Below, one piece after another: positions 58,478 through 64,000 of a stretch of 64,000 bases of DNA. This DNA is from Neoechinorhynchus agilis (Eukaryota; Acanthocephala). Numbering within the stretch: the first letter of the stretch is position 1; each line of letters begins with the position of its first letter. Under the pieces are notes generated by a model that was not told the DNA's origin, ran no database searches, and saw nothing but the letters and a program-made list of their open reading frames with translations. Both the position numbers and the translations under genes were made by a program. The stretch lies in contig CM121342.1 in assembly GCA_051530055.1 (NCBI GenBank), positions 13,082,001 to 13,146,000 of the forward strand. The letters run 5' to 3'.

Positions 58478-59078
58478 TCAAATAAACTAAAAATATGTGA
58501 TGACCGGGGGATTTTTTTACCAAAAGTATACTTTGATTAACCTGAAGGATTTTCTCTGTCGATGATTAGCAATCATTTGGTGTGTTTGTGGCAGATGATT
58601 TCATCAGTCGAAATATATACACAGTGGATTCCGCTTAATTGGGACACCGCTTAATCGGGACAGCCGCTTATTTGGGACAAATCTCAGAGAACGGAAACCA
58701 AACCAAGAAACCAATAGTAAATTTGTATATTTAATTGGGACAACATTCCGCTTAATTGGGACAGTAAATTTAAGATTTTAGTACAGTAGAGTATCTATTA
58801 ACTGATTTTGTTTTTACTGAGTTTTGGTTTAACCGAGCCGCTGCAGCGGAAAAACAAACACAACCTCCTCCTAAATCCCGGGAAAGCCAGAAAGACGGCT
58901 TCTTTCTGAACCCGACTCCCGCCTTTTATAAAGCCGTGGCGGCCTCATATCAACATTTGCAATCTTTTACATCCGAGCCGGGGCAGCGGACATTCGATTA
59001 CCAATCACCTCCCGCGTGAACAACGCGTGAAGCTATTTTTTGTCAATTGTATTTTTAAAAAAATTTACCCTTTCTAAA

Positions 59079-59351
59079 ATGCCAAGGAACGATTTGTCAC
59101 TTACCAATAAAATTGCCTTGCTTGATAAAATTAAAAGCCAGCCGCTTAATACAAGTTATCGTCGGCTCGCTGAGATAACTGGTGTACCAAAATCTACTAT
59201 ATCGCGTGTCTTACGACAAGAAAGTCAACTGCGTAAGGAATTCGAATTACAAGAAGGACAGGCAGGGACATCCAAAAGAAAACGTGAGGGGAAGGATCCA
59301 GACGTTGAAGAAGCACTGGATCAATGGTTTTCTATTGTTATATTTTATTAA
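59079..59351 (+). pseudogene. Truncated pogo/Tigger transposase, DNA-binding part
   Basis: ATG 59079; 90 residues with LTNKIALLDKIKSQPLNTSY, AEITGVPKSTISRVLRQ typical of CENP-B N-terminal HTH of Tigger transposases. It ends soon after the basic linker, so the catalytic domain is gone. Such a fragment can bind but not transpose. Confidence 0.75.
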
Positions 59352-59468
59352 GGATTTTTTTAGAGTTTTCTAGAGTTTATAAAATAAAATTATTGAAAAA
59401 TATGCATTGTTTAATTTTGTTTCAATTTCACCTAGCGATATTCACTCAGAAAATTGATTTATATTGAA

Positions 59469-59500
59469 AATTTTCGGCCTTTTCGTTGGCCTTCTTCAGT
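59469..59500 (-). ncRNA. Minimal hammerhead ribozyme-like core inside the Tigger-like element
   Basis: Minus strand: CUGAAGA, one A, stem II GGCC/GGCC with an 8-nt loop, then GAAA-AT-U-U. All core bases fit. Confidence 0.55.
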
Positions 59501-59979
59501 CAGATCTAGAATGTTTTCAAGTTTTTTCGCCTGTGGGTTAATGACCTTGTTCTCAAAACCAATCAAATTAATTTCTTTAAAAGTGAACTTCGCTTAATCG
59601 GGACATCCGCTAAAGTGGGACAAAAAGCCTCGGTCCCGATGTGTCCCAATTAAGCTGAATCGACTATATATATACACATTTGACTCTAACACGATCTCTC
59701 TCCCTCGGGTGTCGAAAAGCGACCTAAACAAACATTAACATTCTTAGTACGAAAAAACTTTACCTCTCTCTCGATATGCCACTATAGTCATCTTTTTCTC
59801 AGGCCGAACGACAGAGAATGATTTATTTGCGTGAGCCTAAAAATATATTGATGTTGTTTAGATGACCCAAGGAAATTCACAAAAGCCGCTACAGGGAACG
59901 TTTTTGTCCAATCACACGCAGAAGTGTAATTCAAGTCTGGTGTAGCGTTTCTTCAATACATCTTTTGAAAAGAAGTTGT

Positions 59980-60240
59980 TCATTCATGTGTTCTTTGGTG
60001 ATAAGAAAAATAACAATTGATTTATTAATTTCCAATATTTCGTCCGTTTCTTCGGGCATCGTCAGGTTGCTTCGCAAGTGTTTACGACGTATGAGAACAA
60101 TAAATCAATATCTATTTTTATTATCACCAAAGAACACAAATACTTCTTTTGCGGCCAAAACCGAACAAATGTTGTTTACCCGGTAGAGAATGTCTTTAAT
60201 AAAAAAATATTTACCGGCTGAATACTTCTAAACAATTTTC
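59980..60240. repeat. Composite foldback repeat with hammerhead core and half of family A
   Basis: Arms TGTGTTCTTTGGTGATAA (59985) and complement (60120-60138) enclose the hammerhead block. 60185-60240 is a half copy of family A (TTACCGG, CTTCTAAACAATTTT). A relative of the first part is at 21.42-21.60 kb. Confidence 0.7.
60034..60065 (-). ncRNA. Minimal hammerhead ribozyme-like core
   Basis: Minus strand: CUGACGA, one U, stem II GCCCG/CGGAC (one C-A mismatch) with loop AAGAAA, then GAAA-TA-U-U. Intact relative of the block at 21523-21554. Confidence 0.6.
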
Positions 60241-60719
60241 CATCTTGAAATTAGCTAAACGCGCTACTTAAGCATTTATAACCACAACTTAGCGGAAATG
60301 TCAGAAGTGCTTAAAATGGTCACATGGGAATTGGTCATGATATTCTAGTTGTTTCCTATGAAATTCTGAGTCAATCCAAGTTATAATTTCGTTGAAAAGT
60401 GAGAGACGTACAAGCACAGTTTAGGTGCCACGCAAAAAGAAATTCCATTTGTAGGGAATATTATGATCCCGTGGTGCCCAGGAATGTTCTGAAAAGAATC
60501 CCAAGGGGTCCGTGATATCAGGCCGCAAAGAGATTCACTTCTCTATTGACAGACTGCATCGAGACTAATTCAGAGTTGTCGTGGATGTTTGCGTTCCCTA
60601 GACTATTGTTTCCGCTGGTGATATTTCTGAAGGACCTCTGACCACCAGAATAAAAGAGCGAATAAGTTCTTTAGACGAAAAGTTTACTCAATGCCTTTCA
60701 ACAGCATACGTACTACGTA

Positions 60720-62700
60720 ACTAGTGTGTCTAGGGGCGTCATCACCACCGAAACTCAAATCGGTCGCTTGTTGGACGCGTTTCTTCGTAGCTCTAAGACG
60801 GAGATGTCAGAGCAATTCGTTTTTTATCATCAATTTAGTCTCGTCAAAGCTGACGAAGAAACTTTGCGAACTCTTCGTTCCAAACATCCCAGTGACGGCG
60901 GTCGACAGTATTTCCTGAAATGCTCCTCCTGCGATGCTATTCCTTATGTCTCATCATCGAAATCGGAATTGAAGATGACAATCTCCTCTTTTGCTAAAGG
61001 ATCAGCTCACGGGCTTAACGGGCTGCGGTCCCAACACCTAAAGGATATGACTTCTTTTTTAAGTAGGTGATGCTGCCCAGTCCCTTTAAGTTGCATTGGC
61101 ACACTTGGTCGACCAATTTGCAGGAGGAGAGTTGATTCCGAAAGCAATTGAGTTATTTTTCGGCGCATCTTTGTGTGTCCTCGCAAAAAAATTAAGGTGG
61201 GATTCGTCCCATTGTAATTGGAGCAACTCCGCGCCGCTAAACAGCTAAAATTTTGAATAAAAGGATCGCGGAAAAAGTAGGGATACTGCTTCGCTCTACT
61301 CAGTTAGGCTGCTGTACACCTTACGGCGCAAAGGCGATTGTTCATTCACTTCGCACGTTCATCACCGGAAACTCAAAGTCGTGCGTGATCTTGAAATGTG
61401 ATTTCAAAAATGCATTAAACACAGTTCACCGAGCAGATTTGCTCGAAGTAGCTAGAGATCACACACTATGCGATTTCAACTCCCTTGTTGTTCAATAACC
61501 ACGTTTTGTGGTCAGAAAGAGGAGTACAACATGGGGATCCTTTGGGCCTAATAGCTTTCTCACTCGCAGTCAATCCCGTCGAGCATTCTCTCCAGTCCAG
61601 CTTTAACGGCTGGTACCATGACGATGCCACGCCCGGAGTTAATCCCTTTGATGCAATGCGCGATTTTTAGACACTGGTGAAGGAGACGGCGAAAATTGAC
61701 ATTAAATTGAATGCTGCGAAATGCGAGATTTTAGTGATGAACGTGGAAGATGAGGCGTCCAGGCGAACTATCGTGAAAGATTTTCAGAGCCTGGTCCCGA
61801 GATAGAAATGATCACTCTAGACCAGTTGAGTCTTCTAGGAAGCTGCATTTTTGGTTCTAATGTTGAAGCAGAGATTGCCAATCTTCAATCGCAACTTTCG
61901 GTGCTGTGCGAAAGCGTTGATGAATTATCTTCACACGAGGCTCTGTTCCTGATCAAGAACACCCTCTTCATTCCAAAATTGCTGCATAAGCTGCGCACAA
62001 CGCCCTTTTTTAGACATAGGGATAAGGTGAATTAATTAGACGAGACGGTAAAAACCTCTCTGGAGAAAATTCTAAATATTAAGCTGTCGGACGAAGCGTG
62101 GCGTCAAGCGTCCTTGCCTGTGCTGTCCGGCATTTTGGGTATCCGAAAAGCAGCTGATATTTCTCAGTCTGCTTATTTGGGATCGTATGAAGCAAGTAAC
62201 AGAATATTTCAGTCTTTCCTTGGCGAAAATTACACTTTGGACGGAGATTTCGTGAAGGCGCTTAATCTTTCGTGTGGAAATTCAGGCAGCGAGCAGGTTC
62301 TCGTCAATGATTGCAAACAATCAGTTCGGAACTCACCCCTGGTAGCGAGAATTCTCAACTCTGTAATTTCAGATTTTCGTGACCTGGTGAACCAAGCTCG
62401 ATTGGTGGCAGTCTCTACAAAAGAATCGGTTGCTTGGCTCAACGCTACCCCAATCATTTCTGTTGATATGCCTGTGCACATCCCATCGCTGCCTTTGCGA
62501 AGCGACCGTGAAACCATCGGGACGCAATGTTGTTGACAATTAGGCGGGAGGTACTCACGACACGGCGAAGTGAACGCAATTCTTAGTCGTGCATCGAATA
62601 CTGTGAATGCGTCCAACATCCTAAAGCCGAACAATCTTTGCCGACTCGATGGCAGCAGACCGGACGGTGCCACAGTATTTCCGTAGCAAGCAGAGGCTCG
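60720..62700 (+). mobile_element. Decayed non-LTR retrotransposon, second type
   Basis: Segments in order: SSFAKGSAHGLNGLRSQHLK at about 60985, KSCVILKCDFKNALNTVHRA at about 61375, GVQHGDPLGLIAFSLAVNP at about 61515 (RT motif), WYHDDATPG (catalytic aspartates, about 61605), ALFLIKNTLFIPKLLHKLRT at about 61940, GILGIRKAADISQSAYLGS at about 62125, and PNNLCRLDGSRPDGAT at about 62630. The order matches an RT with a downstream conserved domain; its C-terminal end type is seen at 33.0-33.3 kb. Frames are interrupted several times, so it is inactive. Confidence 0.75.
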
Positions 62701-62984
62701 CGACTAAACAACAAAGAATTCTCGTTCAAAACTAAAGTCAAACAGAATCTCACACGAATCCTGGATCAAAGTAAAACTAAGAATTTGACATGAAACTCCC
62801 GTTAGAAACTGACGTCAAAGTAGAACGCATCGCACTGCAATCTTCAACATAAACCGCTCCGTTCCATCCGAATATCACGAGCCCAAGGTACGAACACCCA
62901 AAGGTGACGAATAAGCTCTCAATAATTAACTAATTGGCCACATTTATTAAAAGACCGACGTCCACACCCGTCCCCGGACACCGA
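62701..62984. other. Intergenic, downstream of H2B
   Basis: No gene recognised. The H2B transcript should end just inside the right edge of this stretch. Confidence 0.35.
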
Positions 62985-63002
62985 GTGGCCCTTAAGAGGG
63001 CC
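62985..63002 (-). terminator. Histone mRNA 3' stem-loop
   Basis: Minus strand GGCCCTCTTAAGGGCCAC, a perfect 6-bp stem with a CTTA loop, 48 bp after the H2B stop. This is the metazoan replication-dependent histone processing signal; the loop differs slightly from the usual TTTC/TTTA. Confidence 0.9.
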
Positions 63003-63049
63003 TATAAGTCTTCACGTTCAATCGTGCACGCCGATCCCACCTCCGCGCT

Positions 63050-63412
63050 CTACTTGTTGGCCGAAGTGTACTTTGTGACCGCCTTTGTGCCCTCGGACAC
63101 TGCGTGCTTGGCCAATTCTCCGGGTAGAAGTAGCCGCACAGCCGTCTGAATTTCACGACTCGATATAGTCGACTTTTTGTTGTAATGAGCAAGCCGACTA
63201 GCCTCGTGGGCAATGCGCTCAAATATGTCGTTTACAAAAGAGTTCATAATCGACATGGCCTTGCTCGAGATTCCTGTATCGGGATGAACTTGCTTGAGAA
63301 CTTTGTAAATATAGACGGCGTAAGACTCCTTGCGTTTCTTGTGACGCTTTTTGTCACCTTTCGGCTTCATGTGCTTAGTTATTCCTTTCTTCGATCCAAC
63401 TTTAGGCACCAT
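63050..63412 (-). CDS. H2B: Histone H2B
   Basis: Intronless, 120 residues, ATG 63410-63412. A basic tail ([16 protein letters not shown]) precedes the fold [75 protein letters not shown]. It pairs with H2A in the nucleosome. The C-terminus is SANK where most animals end SSK. The 3' stem-loop shows cell-cycle-regulated, non-polyadenylated mRNA. A CCAAT box lies about 110 bp upstream (complement at 63519-63529). No other histone gene is in the window. Confidence 0.96.
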   Translation of the reverse strand: MVPKVGSKKGITKHMKPKGDKKRHKKRKESYAVYIYKVLKQVHPDTGISSKAMSIMNSFVNDIFERIAHEASRLAHYNKKSTISSREIQTAVRLLLPGELAKHAVSEGTKAVTKYTSANK

Positions 63413-64000
63413 TTCTCTGGAAAATTGGATGTGAGCGTGTGATTGGGAAGGAAAGGACTATTCGGGCAATTCGAGGGACACCGCGAATGAGTCGACGGTT
63501 TTGGAAAGCTTGTGCTCTATTTCCTATTGGTTCGCACGAAAGTGTCTCTCAATACCTAAAGCGCGTATTCTAATATTACACAAGGGAAACGTGACGTTCA
63601 ATGTTCAACACATACAAAAAGCATTTTTGACTGAATTGAGATTATTATAATTCAATTTTATATGCGATCTAGAATATTCTCAAGTGGTTTTTTTTGCATT
63701 TCACTAAGACCGTCGGTTTTTGAGCCCACGAAAAAATGGAGGACTGCACCGGAAAATTGCAAAATAACTTTTAATTAAAAAACTAAATTCAAGTGTACGA
63801 TTGTCGATAAATCGACTTTAATACGGACCGCATGCTCGGAAACGTTTTTTTGATAATTTTAAAAATTGCTAGTAAAGACTGCATTTCAGCGTCACCAAAT
63901 TTAAGAAGTTGTTTATTTACAGAATTTCTGACATGATTATCGGCTCCGGATTAAGTTTTTTTAATGCATTTGTCCGAGCACTTATATTAAGCCGTTCCGG
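63413..64000. promoter_or_regulatory. H2B upstream region and unassigned DNA
   Basis: A CCAAT motif on the minus strand at about 63520 is the only promoter element I recognise. If a divergent H2A gene exists it is not within the remaining bases; nothing coding is visible to 64000. Confidence 0.4.

Larger units (their letters stand above)
58263..58500. repeat. Foldback element, family B, with Penelope-like tail
   Basis: Arms GTTTATTTGAAATATTTCG (58264) and complement (58470-58491). The interior 58305-58450 matches the Penelope tail at 47265-47420. This ties the foldback family to Penelope. Confidence 0.75.
58622..59666 (+). mobile_element. Tigger/pogo-like DNA transposon, internally deleted
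   Basis: Terminal inverted repeats: 5' CAGTGGATTCCGCTTAATTG at 58622, with its complement ending near 59666; about 22 of 25 positions match, both followed by subterminal GGGACA repeats. The ends are embedded in TA runs, fitting TA target choice. Inside, 59079-59351 encodes a CENP-B-type N-terminal helix-turn-helix but no DDE catalytic domain. Confidence 0.8.

Noticed and set aside
58590-58615. Hammerhead-like GAAAUAUA block
   Set aside because: The first core element reads CAGAUGA and no stable stem II forms.
1-64000. CRISPR array or bacterial operon content
   Set aside because: No evenly spaced short repeats with unique spacers; genes are spliced eukaryotic genes.

Overview
The window looks like AT-rich genomic DNA from a small-genome invertebrate, most probably a nematode or another ecdysozoan. 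The reasons are a kettin-type Ig giant muscle gene, cytoplasmic intermediate-filament proteins with lamin-tail domains, many very short introns (about 42-54 nt), a replication-type histone gene with a 3' stem-loop, and much Penelope, LINE and foldback DNA. I cannot name the species.

Layout, left to right. 1-1412 (-): 5' part of a leucine-rich-repeat receptor-like gene, built from one signal-peptide exon and at least seven exons of exactly 72 nt. 3.1-5.5 kb (+): two tandem Mps1/TTK-like kinase genes. 6.85-8.53 kb (+): a single-exon intermediate-filament gene. 9-11 kb: inverted Penelope-like copies. 12.6-14.8 kb (-): a second, spliced intermediate-filament gene. 16.1-17.3 kb (+): a TAF4-like gene. 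19.9-21.1 kb (+): the splicing factor YJU2 and a small unknown gene. 22.4-26.4 kb (+): a decayed LINE carrying a foldback insertion. 26.6-28.1 kb (+): MOCS3/UBA4. 29.5-32.0 kb (-): MGAT2 (GlcNAc-transferase II). 33.4-49.9 kb (-): kettin-like gene with about 28 Ig domains. 51.1 kb (-): orphan terminal exon. 53.4-57.1 kb (-): two tandem pyruvate dehydrogenase E1-alpha genes. 58.6-59.7 kb: Tigger/pogo-like element. 60.7-62.7 kb (+): second LINE type. 63.05-63.41 kb (-): histone H2B.

Two signals run across these genes. (1) Besides ordinary GT-AG introns of 42-54 nt, several introns of about 0.5-1.1 kb have ends that form inverted repeats, and the junction that keeps the reading frame and matches sibling domains does not use GT-AG. 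The best cases are in the kettin gene (35.6-36.2, 38.5-39.0 and 46.4-47.5 kb) and in the second kinase (4.42-4.97 kb). (2) At least ten short blocks on both strands carry a minimal hammerhead-ribozyme core: CUGANGA, a stem II, then GAAA-NN-U-H. They sit in Penelope copies, foldback elements, an intron and a DNA transposon. Hammerheads of this reduced kind are known from Penelope-like elements; their density and spread among unrelated repeats here is striking.

The host genes are mostly unrelated housekeeping and muscle functions, so no pathway is shared along the window. Local duplication is the main theme (two kinases, two intermediate filaments, two PDH E1-alpha genes). MOCS3 appears to lack both expected catalytic cysteines.
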